Assembly (NCBI RefSeq): GCF_042477335.2
Contig: NC_091256.1
Location: 37,044,001-37,108,000, forward strand
Source: Ovis canadensis
Taxonomy: Eukaryota > Chordata > Mammalia > Artiodactyla > Bovidae
DNA length: 64,000 bases
Direction: 5' to 3'
Made by a program: the position numbers and the translations under genes. Positions 43,638-53,924 of the stretch are shown here, piece by piece. The notes beneath the pieces were generated by a model. That model did no database searches. It was not told the origin of the DNA and worked only from the letters and a program-made list of their open reading frames with translations. Each line of letters begins with the position of its first letter. Within the stretch, counting starts at the first letter, position 1.

Positions 43638-44812
43638 AGGCAGAGGAACCAGAGATCTAAGTGCCAACATTTGATGGATCATCGAAAAAGCAAGAGAGTT
43701 CCAGGAAAACATCTGTTTCTGCTTGATTGACTATGCCAAAGCCTTTAACTGTGTGGATCACAATAAACTGTGGAAAATTCTGAAAGAGATGGGAATACCA
43801 GACCACCTGACCTGCCTCTTGAGAAACCTATATGCAGGTCAGGAAGCAATAGTTAGAACCGGACATGGAACAACAGACTGGTTCCAAATAGGAACAGGAG
43901 TACGTCAAGGCTGTATATTGTCACCCTGCTTATTTAACTTCTATGCAGAGTACATCGTGAGAAATGCTGGGCTAGAAGAAGCACACGCTGGAATCAAGAT
44001 TGCCAGGAGAAATATCAATAACCTCAGATATGCAGATGACACCACCCTTATGGCAGAAAGTGAAGAGGAACTAAAAAGCCTCTTGATGAAAGTGAAAGAG
44101 GAGAGTGAAAAAGTTGGCTTAAAGCTCAACATTCAGAAAACGAAGATCATGGCATCTGGTCCAATCACTTCATGGCAAATAGATGGGGAAACAGTGGAAA
44201 CAGTGGCTGACTTTATTTTTCTGGGCTCCAAAATCACTGTAGATGGTGATTGCAGCCATGAAATTAAAAGATGTTTACTCCTTGGAAGGAAAGTTATGAC
44301 CAACCTAGATAGCATATTCAAAAGCAGAGACATTACTTTGCCAACAAAGGTCCATCTAGTCAAGGCTATGGTTTTTGCAGTGGTCATGTATGGATGTGAG
44401 AGTTGGACTGTGAAGAAAGCTGAGTGCCGAAGAATTGATGCTTTTGAACTGTGGTGCTGGAGAAGACTCTTGAGAGTCCCTTGGACTGTAAGGAGGTCCA
44501 GTCAGTCCATCCTAAAGGAGATCAGTCCTGGGTGTTCATTGGAAGGACTGATATTGAAGCTGAAACTCCAATACTTTGGCCACCTCATGCGAAGAGTTCA
44601 CTCACTGGCCAAGACTCTGATGCTGGGAGGGACTGGGGGCAGGAGGAGAAGGGGATGACAGAGGATGAGATGGCTGGATGGCATCACTGACTCGATGGAC
44701 GTGAGTCTGAGTGAACTCCGGGAGTTGGTGATGGACAGGGAGGCCTGGTGTGCTGCAATTCATGGGGTGGCAGAGGTGGACATGACTGAGTGACTGAACT
44801 GAACTGAATGTC
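43638..44812 (+). repeat. BovB LINE, 1.2 kb, best-preserved copy
   Basis: 5'-truncated BovB starting in the RT palm (GGCAGAGGAACCAGAG) and ending in GAACTGAACTGAA. The RT frame is open for 311 codons. A short TGTCTT word occurs at both edges (43632 and about 44809). It lies just beyond the predicted TLR5 polyadenylation signal, opposite in orientation to TLR5. Confidence 0.93.
43723..44658 (+). pseudogene. BovB reverse-transcriptase fragment
   Basis: A 311-codon open frame covering the palm-to-C-terminal part of the BovB (RTE clade) ORF2. Visible RT motifs are the motif-A IDYAKAF at residues 2-8 (first Asp at 3), RQGCILSP (61-68, motif B) and the catalytic YADD (103-106, motif C), followed by the conserved GCESWTVKKAECRRIDAFEL block. 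The fingers and the apurinic endonuclease domain are missing because the element is 5'-truncated. The frame ends at a TGA where other copies in this window have CGA (GGGGACGACAGAGG), a CpG decay change, so the last ~40 residues of the family protein are also lost. The ATG at 43723 is only an internal Met of the ORF. A retrotransposon relic, not a host gene; no host promoter is evident. Confidence 0.85.
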
Positions 44813-44825
44813 TTGCAGAAAGACA

Positions 44826-44831
44826 TTTATT
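44826..44831 (-). terminator. Candidate TLR5 polyadenylation signal
   Basis: TTTATT on the plus strand gives AATAAA on the minus strand, the first such hexamer downstream of the TLR5 stop. Cleavage 10-30 nt further would fall at or inside the BovB tail. A six-base hairpin (TGTCTT/AAGACA) lies immediately downstream. Confidence 0.45.
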
Positions 44832-45829
44832 ATTAAAATCAATCTGAAAAAAGACAAAATACACACAGATTTTTCTTAAGATAAAAAAATACTAAACATT
44901 CTAAGAAATCACAACGGCCTCCCGAAGGCCCTCCTTGGTGTGGGGATCCTCTCATGGCCATTAGGGTGGCTAAAGATAAGATCTGAGACACCCTGACATT
45001 CTTGGTGGATTTAACTGTCGTGTCAGCTCTGTGAGTTAGAGAGGGTCACACCTACATACGAGAAAACAAGCCCAGCGAAGGTCCGTAACGCGCTCAAGGC
45101 CACACGGCTCGTGAGCAGCAGAATCAGAAGTCAAACCAAGTTCCGGGTCCAGGTCCAGTTCCTTTCTGCAACAGCCTGAGCGGTCGATAAATGAAGTATG
45201 GAGGAAAATAAAGCTGAAATAGGCTGGTGCTAAATCCCAAAGGTTCTTGAAAGCCAGGTTGAAATAGAGGTTGCAAGCCAAAAAGAACGTCCATGGCTCA
45301 CTAGGGTTAGATCCAAGAGGTGAGAAGAAGTGAGGCAATGTGGCCCCAGGAGATCTAGTCATTCTCATCCTGGCTTCTTTGGGGCCCCTCTGATCCCTGA
45401 GACTGGGCATGACCTGTACTGAGCAATGGCATTGTCCTCATGGTAATAGCAGGAACCATGCCTCTTTTTCTGTTTGTTTTCTATTTAGTGTTGTTGTGCT
45501 AGGCCCTCAGAATCACTGACCAGCCCCTTTCTAGAAATGAATGCTAGAGAAAGGGTGTCGGCCATCTGTAACTTCTCCCAAGGTGCCCTTGCCACGCAGA
45601 GGGATATATCCTGTTGTTGATACAATGGGAGAGATCAGTGTTACTGGTTCTGAAAGGAAATCAATGCAGAATAAGAACTGCTGGGGGCAGTTGCAATTTT
45701 CTAGAGCTATTACTTTCCATTTGGACATTGGCAAGACAAAACATTGTGTTGCTATGAAAATCAAAGAGATTTATCTTCTTTTCATTGTAGGAAAACAACA
45801 ACTCCATAAAGGACCCCCAAATGGCAACT

Positions 45830-46056
45830 AAAGGGCTTCCTAGGTGGCTCAGTGGTAAAGACTCTGCCTGCTAATACAAGAGACATAGGAGATACAGGTT
45901 CGATCCCTGGGTCACGAAGATCCCCTGGAGGAGGAAATGGCAAGCCACTCCAGTATTCTTGCCTAGGAAATCCCATGAACAGAGGTGCCCGGTGGGCTAC
46001 AGTCCATGGGGTCGCAAAGAGTGGGACATGACTGAGCAACTGAACACAAAGGCAGG
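45830..46056 (+). repeat. Bov-tA SINE in the TLR5 3' UTR
   Basis: Near-complete Bov-tA: GGGCTTCCTAGGTGGCTCAG, CTGGGTCACGAAGATCCC, body, and GACATGACTGAGCAACTG. It is flanked by CAAATGGCAACT (45818-45829) and CAAATGGTAACT (46057-46068), a 12-bp duplication with one mismatch. It lies 74 bp after the TLR5 stop and is antisense to the transcript. Confidence 0.93.
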
Positions 46057-46129
46057 CAAATGGTAACTGGTGGACATAAAAGGTACAGAGTTATCTGTGG
46101 CTTGCAGTAAGTGGAAACTGCTCCTTTGC

Positions 46130-48706
46130 CTAGGAGACGGTGGTTACACTTTGCAGCTGAATAGCACTGTCTTTCTTCCTTTCCTTTTCTTTCTTTAGAA
46201 TGCATTGAGAGAGTTTATTGAGAAACCAGTCAACATCCTGGAGATCCTCAGGCCACCTCAAGTACTGCCGTTTCTGGACGAACCCTCTGATGGACTGATG
46301 CTTCATCAGATGGAACTGGGACAGGGACCCCACCACCACCATGATGAGGGCGCCGTTGAGGTCAGCTAAGCACCTGCTCTGGGCGTAACTGAAGGCTTCG
46401 AGGCACCACCCGTCTCTAAGGAAGTGTCTGGTCACGAGACAGACAGTCTTCCTGCTGCTCCACACGGCATCCTGGATGTTGGCGATGTGGTTTTCCCCGG
46501 GCATAAAGTCTCTTTCTTCAAAGCACAGGTTAAATCTGTTTTGGTTGCTGTACTGGACATCCAGGTGTTTGAGCAAAGCGTTCTGCACCCATTCAAAGTC
46601 TTTGCTACTGAAGCACAAATAGGCATCGTATTTGTATGTATCTGATTCTCTTCCCTTGATGGGGTCCTTGAACAGCAGACTCTGGGCTTTCTTATAACAG
46701 ATGAAACAAAACCCCCGGAACTTTGTAACCGTGAGGATGATCACGAGGAACAGGGTCAAGGTGACAGTGAATAAGATGAAAAGGGAAAACTTCAGGGACT
46801 CTAAAAATTCTTCTTCTTCGCAACCTTCTGTGGAAAGACTGTAAATGGACACCCCAGCCAGAGAGTTTGGGTACATGCAGTACATGTCTGCTGGAGACCC
46901 AGATATTGTGATATTGGTTTGATTGACCCAATGGATAAAAGCACTAAGTTCACAATCACAGATGAATTTGTTATGAGTTATGTCCATGGCACTCAGTGAT
47001 GCAAATAAATCAGGATCAGGAGAGAGGAGCTGGTTTCCAGATATATCCAGGATCTCTAAGTTAGCAGGTAAGTCGCCAGGAGAAAGAACAGTCAGCCTGT
47101 TGTCTCTGAGGCTGAGTCCCCTCAGTGCAGTCAGATGATGAAATACTCCTGGTGGAAGGAAATTCAGGTAGTTTTTATTCAGATAGAGGAGTTGGAGATG
47201 AGAAAGCCCCTTAAAAATATCCCAACATGACTCGGTTTCCCAGGCAAGTTGCAACATATTTTCTCCAAGGAAAAGCTTTTCTAGGCTGGGATTCTCTGAA
47301 GGGGCATGGTTTTGTGGACAAAAGGAAAAGCGATTTTGATTTAAAATGAGAATCTGGAGATGAGGTACCTGGAGAAGGAAGTAGAGATCATTCAGATTTT
47401 CTAGCCTATTCTCTGATAATTGGATCAAATTGGCTGTAAGTGGGATGTTTGGCAAAGTCACCAGCTTATTGCCACCCAAGAAGATATTAGGAATGCTTGG
47501 AAGAAAATGAATTGTTTTAAGAGCATTATCCCGGAGGTCCAGGGTATTTAATTTCCCCAGGAATTTGAATGTTTTGTCCTGAATGATCCCAATGTGATTC
47601 TTCTGCAGGTCAATATAGGCTACCTTAGGTAGTCCATTGAAATCATGATTATATAATTCCCCAAGAAGGTTATATGATATATTGAGAACTTGGAGGTTGT
47701 CGAGTCCATAAAACGCGTTCCTCGAAATACTGTTTATCTTGTTGTAGGCGAGGTTTAGGACCTTCAGCTCCTGGAGCGTTTCAAAGACTCTGGAGTTCAG
47801 GGAGAAGATATACCCATGTGAAATGTCCAGCTGTATCATCGAGCTCCTGGCTAGCCCAGCAAAGGTGTGCTGGTCAGGATCCTTCAGGTTGGAGAAGCCA
47901 AATGAAGAACCCATAATGTGATGGGTAAGAACCAAAGAGAAAATCTGGCTCCCATTGATGGCATTGCTGAAGTTTCTCATGATGTCCACCCCCCAGCCAT
48001 TGCCAGAAACATCTAGGGTTTCCAGGACCATGTTTCTGAATGGGTTCAGACACCTCTTCCAGTCCACTGACACCCTGCTGTACAAGTGGTTATCAGCAAG
48101 GCTTAAGAAGGAGAGTGTTTTCCCTTGGAGGGGTTTGAACTCCTGCTCACATACAATAGGTATTTGGTTGAGGGAAAAATCAATGGACTTCAAGGAATTC
48201 AGTTCCCGGAAAGAGGGATGAAGATGAAGACTCTGAATTTGATTTTTGGATAGGTCCAAGTGAGTCAAAGATGCCAAATTTCTGAAATAACCATCTTTTA
48301 ATACAGCATCGGAGAGACCACAGAAAAACAGTCGAAGTTCAGTGAGGTGGGGCAGTCCCTGAAAAGCATCTGGATGCAAGAAGTCTATCTGACTTCCACC
48401 CAGGTCCAGGATCCTGAGATTGGGCAGGTTTCGGAAGGCTTCTCTGTAAATGGTCAAGGAAGTAAACTGAGTTCCCAGCTCCAGCAGCTGCAACTGCTCC
48501 AGGAAGGGGAAGGATGTGGTTCTGACTGTCCTGATATAGTTGAAGCTGAGCAGGAGGCTCTTGGTGGTGTTGGGGACCTGGGGCACTTGGGTGAGGTTGC
48601 AGGAAAGATAGATGGCTCTCCAACCATCGAAGAAGCAGGAAGAAATTCCAAGTGCAGGACTGGTCAGGAGTACGACTCCTAAGAGAAGGTCAAGGCAGTC
48701 TCCCAT
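46130..48706 (-). CDS. TLR5: Toll-like receptor 5
   Basis: Cell-surface receptor for bacterial flagellin; signals through MyD88 to NF-kB. One uninterrupted exon of 858 codons, the same length as human TLR5, with TAG stop at 46130-46132. Signal peptide at residues 1-20 (MGDCLDLLLGVVLLTSPALG). Leucine-rich repeats fill about 45-575; clear units include LRILDL (97-102), LTHLDL (147-152), LKVLNL (314-319), LQVLNI (338-343) and LEILDI (550-555). The LRR C-terminal cap at 579-629 has Cys 583, 585, 610 and 629. Transmembrane helix at about 640-660. TIR domain at 691-836: box 1 YDAYLCFSS (693-701), BB loop ERDFMPG with Pro736, and box 3 around RWPED (817-821). Seven N-glycosylation sequons (N37, N46, N245, N251, N342, N595, N598). 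Residue 798 is Phe rather than the Tyr of human TLR5. The start at 48706 is chosen because a splice acceptor ends at 48711, A at -3 and G at +4 give a strong Kozak context, and the signal peptide begins there. No frameshift or premature stop. Promoter and 5' exons are not visible in the coding exon and must lie at higher coordinates. Confidence 0.97.
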   Translation of the reverse strand: MGDCLDLLLGVVLLTSPALGISSCFFDGWRAIYLSCNLTQVPQVPNTTKSLLLSFNYIRTVRTTSFPFLEQLQLLELGTQFTSLTIYREAFRNLPNLRILDLGGSQIDFLHPDAFQGLPHLTELRLFFCGLSDAVLKDGYFRNLASLTHLDLSKNQIQSLHLHPSFRELNSLKSIDFSLNQIPIVCEQEFKPLQGKTLSFLSLADNHLYSRVSVDWKRCLNPFRNMVLETLDVSGNGWGVDIMRNFSNAINGSQIFSLVLTHHIMGSSFGFSNLKDPDQHTFAGLARSSMIQLDISHGYIFSLNSRVFETLQELKVLNLAYNKINSISRNAFYGLDNLQVLNISYNLLGELYNHDFNGLPKVAYIDLQKNHIGIIQDKTFKFLGKLNTLDLRDNALKTIHFLPSIPNIFLGGNKLVTLPNIPLTANLIQLSENRLENLNDLYFLLQVPHLQILILNQNRFSFCPQNHAPSENPSLEKLFLGENMLQLAWETESCWDIFKGLSHLQLLYLNKNYLNFLPPGVFHHLTALRGLSLRDNRLTVLSPGDLPANLEILDISGNQLLSPDPDLFASLSAMDITHNKFICDCELSAFIHWVNQTNITISGSPADMYCMYPNSLAGVSIYSLSTEGCEEEEFLESLKFSLFILFTVTLTLFLVIILTVTKFRGFCFICYKKAQSLLFKDPIKGRESDTYKYDAYLCFSSKDFEWVQNALLKHLDVQYSNQNRFNLCFEERDFMPGENHIANIQDAVWSSRKTVCLVTRHFLRDGWCLEAFSYAQSRCLADLNGALIMVVVGSLSQFHLMKHQSIRGFVQKRQYLRWPEDLQDVDWFLNKLSQCILKKEKERKKDSAIQLQSVTTVS

Positions 48707-48710
48707 GATC

Positions 48711-48732
48711 CTATGGAAAAGAAGGGAGAGTG
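48711..48732 (-). promoter_or_regulatory. Splice acceptor of the TLR5 coding exon
   Basis: On the minus strand the sequence reads CTCTCCCTTCTTTTCCATAG, a strong polypyrimidine tract plus AG, directly before GATC and the ATG. It fixes the coding-exon boundary at 48710 and makes the 13 in-frame codons further upstream intronic. Confidence 0.88.
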
Positions 48733-49902
48733 AAGACACAGACATCTAAGCTCAAGGTACTGAGCAACAGCCTTGAGGGTGCTTAGGGCCTGGGGGACCC
48801 CTCTGTGATGTGGTTGCTTCTTAGACCCTGTGTTCCTCTGGGTCCGTGGCCATGCCTATTGTGTAGTGTAGACAGAACCTTTCTCTCTTTTTATCTATTA
48901 TGTTGCATTTTTCTACATAGCAAGCGTGGTTGTAAGTACTTCAGAAATACTTCATTCAATCTTTGTGATAACTCGGCATTCATTCATAAGGTTGTGAATT
49001 CATTCATTCAAGATTTGCTGATGGAAGTTGGAGAAAACATTAGGAAGAGATATATTTGAACTTCACCCCAGCCAGGGACCCCATTCCTATCCCAAGGCAG
49101 CCTCTGCTGAGGAGTAGAAAATAAATCCACTGATTTTTCTTTCCCCTCTAATCTGCCAAAGATACTAAGTCCTCTCTATTTATCCATCCTCACTTCCTAC
49201 ACAGTACAGCTCACCATGTAAAAATTGGGTACACCATTTTTCAGTTTAATAAGGATGTACTAAGCACCAACTGCATGCCTGGCACTTGTGTGACCATGTG
49301 AGCGTACAACTAAACAAAAACCAGACTCCTTACCTAGTCCAACAGGTAAATTCACTGTCTGTCTGGGTTGAGCATTTGCTTGTACACAGTGGCAAAAGGT
49401 GCCAAATGAAGGTGTCTGGTTATGTTCTCAGTGCTGTGCTGGGAGCTGTGAGGGTACAGATGGTGCATGAGGGCCCCTCAGAGAGCTTCACTCCTACCCA
49501 CCGGCATGGCACCTCCACCTGGTGCCTGCCAAGTACTCAGCTTGCACTACATGTAGTATCAGAAGGCCTCTGTTGGAAGGTAAGGAAAGAGCTACATGGC
49601 TCAGAGGGCAGAGTGAGGGGGAGAGTAAAGAACAAAAGAGGGCACTGGTTTATGAAAACATCCCTGGTTCAGTTTCCATATCCAGGTAGACAGCATGAAG
49701 AGGCATGGCACCAGAGCAGGCGCCGGCCCTGGATCACCTGCAGGCTCTGAAGAGGGTTTGTTGTGTTGGGGGTGATTTGCGGTAGGGTTTCCACAGCACC
49801 TTGGAGGCTCTGACACACAGTTTACAGCTGATCAGAAGGAGACATCAACTCCTGAGTTGACCCAAAGTATCAAAAGCAGGCCACATCAGCAGTAGGGCAG
49901 CA
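48733..49902. other. TLR5 upstream intron, unique
   Basis: Intronic or upstream DNA of TLR5. Faint MIR/L2-like words at about 48930-48975 and 49245-49285, otherwise nothing recognised. A 154-codon plus-strand frame at 49286-49750 has no domain. Confidence 0.45.
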
Positions 49903-50085
49903 AGACTTCCCTGGTGGTCCAGTGGTTAGGAACCCGCCTGCCAGAGCAGGAGACGGGTTTCATCGCTGGCCCAGGAAGATCCCACACGCCGTGGGGCAAC
50001 TAAGCCCGTGTGCCACAACAACGGAAACCACCTGCGGCAACAAAGATCCAAGGCAGCCAAAAAGAAATCAACCCATTAAATCAAA
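49903..50085 (+). repeat. CHR-type SINE
   Basis: GACTTCCCTGGTGGTCCAGT, TGCCAGAGCAGGAGACGGG, GTGCCACAACAACGGAAACC and an A-rich GCCAAAAAGAAATC end. Confidence 0.85.
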
Positions 50086-50845
50086 AGAAAAGAGTGGGGA
50101 GGGCATGGCATACTTGTGTATACCATCAGGTGAAAAAAACTATTGCCATTTCACATTTGAAATTAAACAATTTCCAGTTGGTAGTAATTAAATATAACCT
50201 ACTATTAAGACTAAACCCAAAACCAGGCACGTAAGAATCATAGGAAAAAACTAGATGAGCATGTTTATCAAGGCTCTTAATTTCTCTGCCATTTCCACCC
50301 ATGGGCTCAGGGTAAAGACAGCAGAGTCACCTTTGTTCTCTGAAATGTCACCCCCATGTTAGCAAGTCATGTCAGTTTTACCTCCCAAGCCTACTCTGTT
50401 CAAGCTCCCATCTCTTGAGAGTTCTCACTGATCTCTCTTATTTCCAGTCTTACCCTCCGTTTCCCAAATAGCAGCCAGGGTGTTCTTTCAGAAACATAAC
50501 CCAGAAGATACCACGCCTCCGCACAGACCCCCTTCCTCCTCCTCCCACAGCTCTGGGAATAAAATCCTGCAAAGACTTCCTTCATCTGGTTCTTGCCTGT
50601 CTCTGCCACACCCCCCTCCTCAATAACTTACTCAATTAATTTTTGCTGAGCATCTGTGTCTGGCACTGTTTTAGTGGTGAACACAATAGACAAGCCTGAC
50701 ATTTCACTCTCCAGAAATGCACATTTGCAACATAAACCAAATTTTGTACCTGAGTTCAGAGGGTTCACTGTTCTCCTGAAGGCTACCCCTTTCGATCTCA
50801 TGAGGAAAACCCTTGGTTTACATATAATAACCACCAGGTTTTACA
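50086..50845. other. Unique DNA with an L2/MIR end
   Basis: 50630-50690 (AATTTTTGCTGAGCATCTGT, TCTGGCACTGTTTTAGTGG) resembles an L2/MIR end. Nothing else recognised. Confidence 0.4.
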
Positions 50846-50940
50846 TTCTAGAACAGGGCTTGGGAAACTTTTTCTGTAAAGGGCCAAATGGTGAATATTT
50901 TAGGCTTTGCCGTCCAAATACCATAGTTTGTTAACCTCTG
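50846..50940 (+). repeat. hAT-Charlie-type DNA element fragment
   Basis: GGGAAACTTTTTCTGTAAAG, GGCCAAATGGTGAATATTTT and AGGCTTTGCCGTCC match the 5' end of a common mammalian MER/Charlie DNA transposon. Ancient; exact family not named. Confidence 0.6.
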
Positions 50941-53135
50941 TTTTAGAAGAAAAGAGAATGGAGACTTTGATTTCACCAATGAGGATTTTAAGTGACTGCA
51001 AGATAAATGTGTTCTGATACTGAACTGATATTTGCAGGAAAGAACTATCTTGGCCCCCAAGCTGCTGACAGTTTTGCGGCTGTTGTTTTATTTAAACATC
51101 AGAATGAATTCTCGTCTTATGTAACCTGACAGAAAAATCCTTGCAGAGACATGGGAGTGAGAATACCAGTTCAGAATAACAGTTAAGATGTCTAGTTTCA
51201 ATTCTGTCTTTTTACGGACCACTCAGGGCTGGCCTCCAAATGTCGACACTGTACTAGGCAGCTTGACCTTGAATTCATGGTAACAACAAGTGAAAGAAAG
51301 TCCCAGACAACACATGTTCAATACACTGAATTTTCAAGTCTATAACAGGGAAGCTAAAATTAAACAGTAAGACAGATAAGGCCAGTTGAACAAACAGATA
51401 TTAAAGAGAATCATTTGGGTTCATGTCATGCCACGAAGACATACTACAGACCTATCTTCTTATGAAATACAGCAAAGTGTGAAATAGCTACATCTTCATC
51501 TCGGAAGCAGACTTCTACAGGTCAGGTAGCAGGACACATGAGGAGAGGAGCCAGGTGACCTGGTGAGCCAACAGGAGTCTGGAGGGGTTATTCAGGAAGA
51601 CAGAAGCTGGGAAGAGGGACCATCTCAGGAGGGGGTGTCCTGGAATGAGAACCAGGATCCAAAATGGGTAGAAACAGTCTAGTTTCAAGGTGAGAACCAG
51701 GCCATGGAATTGCTTCAGCCAAATGTGAGAAAGATGAGCTTCCAGAGTGAAGGCAGGCTGTGAGACAGGGTGGGCAGCGGGTGTGGACTCGGGGAACCCA
51801 AGAAAAAAGATCAAGTGACCTAAAAGTCCAAACCCTAAGAGGGTTGAAGCCAAAGGGAGCAAGAGGGATGAGAGTGTGTTGGGGTAAGGCCTGGAAGAAG
51901 CCTGTGCCAGACAGTGCTCATTGCTTCTTGATCCCAGAGCAGCTGGTTGCTGGCAGCAGCTTCCGACCCCGCAGAGGAGGGCCCCCCCCCGGGGGTGTCT
52001 GGAGTGAGTTCTCAGCGGCAGCAGATAGAGCGGCCTGGCAGTGTGCTCCTAAACTATTAGTAAAAAGATGGTGAGAATCGACGTGTACTGACACGTTCCG
52101 CCATCAGGCGATATACTCAGTCCTTCCTAAAAATCGCTCAGCTATGCAAAATCACACAATAAAACCACAGGACTTCTGGGGGAAAAGAGGGCGGCATACA
52201 GCAGCTCGGGGGCCAAGATAGTTCTTTCCTGCAAATATCAGTTCAGTATAAGCACTTCATCGGCAGCACCTTAAAAACCTAATGAAAACAGTAGCACTGT
52301 TTTATACACGTATGTGGATAAGAAATTCACACACACACTGCAAGAAATAGCCCTTTCCTTGAAAAAGGCCTGGGGGTTGCCACTTGGGAGCTACTGTGAG
52401 GTGCTGGAAGGAGGGGGCTATTTGGTATCAGGGGAAGCGGAACACCAGTTGGCGATGGGTGTCGGCTCAAAACACGCACAGAGTGTGAAGGTCGCTGGCA
52501 GATTCCTGAGATCTTTTCCCTCGTCATATGTAGGTTGGTTTGGCTGGGTCGTTTTCTCCATGAAAGCTTAAGAAACGGCACATAAGCAAATGTAAATTTC
52601 ACGTTCACTGATGTGTTCATGTTGTTCCCTAATGTATGAGTAATCTTCCCTAATACAGCAATACTGTTCCTTAAGATGTCAGTCGTGGTGGAACAAAGTT
52701 GTTATTTCACAGCAAGCATTATAACGGAACACTCGGTTCTCATTCAAGGCTAACGGTTCAAATTAAGAGTAGGACAAAAGGAGGTTCCGTATATGAGCTA
52801 CCCTCTGCACCTGTGTGGCAGAGTTTGGAGAACTCGTGGGGCTGGCTCAGGAATCAGCTCTGGGGACCAGTGCAGACTCGGGTGCCAAAGGGCTCAGAGC
52901 CTTGGGCAGAGAGTGTCACCTCCAGCAGCCTCGGCAGTTTCCTGTCTCAATGGGAGACTGAATGCGAGGAGCCGTCCTCAACTCTGGTGACATATGAGAA
53001 CTGCCTGAAGAGCTTCGAGTGCTGAAGCTCAGGCTTCCCAGAGACCAGTTAAAAGAGACTCTCAGGGGTGTGCACTCTTAACAAGTAACTGAATTTTGTA
53101 CACACCCAAATTTTAGAATCACTGGTATAAACCCA
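50941..53135. other. Unique DNA upstream of TLR5
   Basis: 2.2 kb with no transposon I can name. A run of C at 51986-51993 lies in a GC-rich patch. TATGTGGATAAGAAATTCAC and nearby sequence look complex. TLR5 5' UTR exons could be here, but I cannot place a donor site with confidence. Confidence 0.4.
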
Positions 53136-53305
53136 TGGTTCTCTAACTTGGCCATACATTGGAACCACTGGGGGAATTAAAATAAAATACGGGAACTGGG
53201 TCCCATCTGTGGGTGATTTGGCTGGTCTAGGGTGTGGCTAGGGCATCCTGAGTTGTCAAATCTCTCCTGATGATTCCAGTTTCAGAAGGTTGGCTCACAT
53301 GGCTG
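53136..53305 (+). repeat. MER5A-like DNA element
   Basis: CATGGTTCTCTAACTTGGCC, TTGGAACCACTGGGGGAATT, TGGCTGGTCTAGGGTGTGG and CCTGATGATTCCAGTTTCAG follow the MER5A (hAT-Charlie) order. Confidence 0.65.
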
Positions 53306-53703
53306 CAAGTTTGATGGTACCTTAGAACTGGTACAGGTATTTGCACACCACACTCATAACACCATTATGCACAACAGCCAGCAGGTTGGAATGACCCAAA
53401 TGTCCACTGATAGATGAGAAGATAATGTGGGACATCCATAAAATGGAATATTACTAAAAACAGAGGAAAAGCTGGCACACGCTTCAACAACACGTGTGAA
53501 CCTTAAAGATACTCTCCATGAAATAAGCGAATCACAAAGGACACATACTGTTTGATTCCACTTATATGAGGGACTTAGATTAGCCACATTCAGAGAGACA
53601 AAAAGTGAATAGACGTTTCCAGGTGTTGGAGGGAGGGGTGGGGAATTATGGTTTTGTAGGTTCAGAGTTTCTGTTTGTGATGATGAGAAATTTCTGGAGA
53701 TGA

Positions 53704-53893
53704 ATGCTCAGTCGTGTACAACTCTTTGTGATCCCACGGACTGTAGCCCACCAGGCTCCTCGGTCCACAGGATTCTCCAGGCAAGAATACTGGAGTGGGT
53801 TGCCATCCCCTTCTCCAGGGGATCTTCCCAAAACAGGGATCGAACCCGGGTCTCCTGCATTGCAGGCAGATTCTTTACTGTGTGAGCCACCAT
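53704..53893 (-). repeat. Bov-tA SINE, antisense, of an inverted pair
   Basis: From GCTCAGTCGTGTACAACTCT to TTACTGTGTGAGCCACCATC. ATGAATG is found just before (53700) and after (53901) and is a plausible duplication of the L1 host. Confidence 0.9.
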
Positions 53894-53924
53894 CTACAGT
53901 ATGAATGTCCTTGATGTCAAGTAT

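Larger units (their letters stand above)
44813..46129 (-). other. TLR5: Predicted TLR5 3' UTR
   Basis: DNA between the TLR5 stop codon and the first minus-strand AATAAA (44826-44831). It is unique apart from one Bov-tA SINE and a possible antisense MIR at about 45040-45130. The length, about 1.1 kb without the SINE, is plausible for a vertebrate TLR5 3' UTR. Its end is inferred from the signal alone; no transcript evidence is available here. Confidence 0.5.

Noticed and set aside
1..44800. Exons of neighbouring genes expected near TLR5 in mammals (such as DISP1)
   Set aside because: I looked for long conserved coding frames and splice-bounded exons and found none. The flanking genes probably lie outside the window.
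48707..48745. Extending TLR5 by 13 codons to the upstream in-frame ATG
   Set aside because: A polypyrimidine tract and AG lie between this ATG and the canonical one, so these codons are intronic. The signal peptide begins at the downstream Met.
49286..49750. A 154-codon plus-strand frame upstream of TLR5
   Set aside because: No domain, and it is antisense to the only gene. Length is within chance for this composition.
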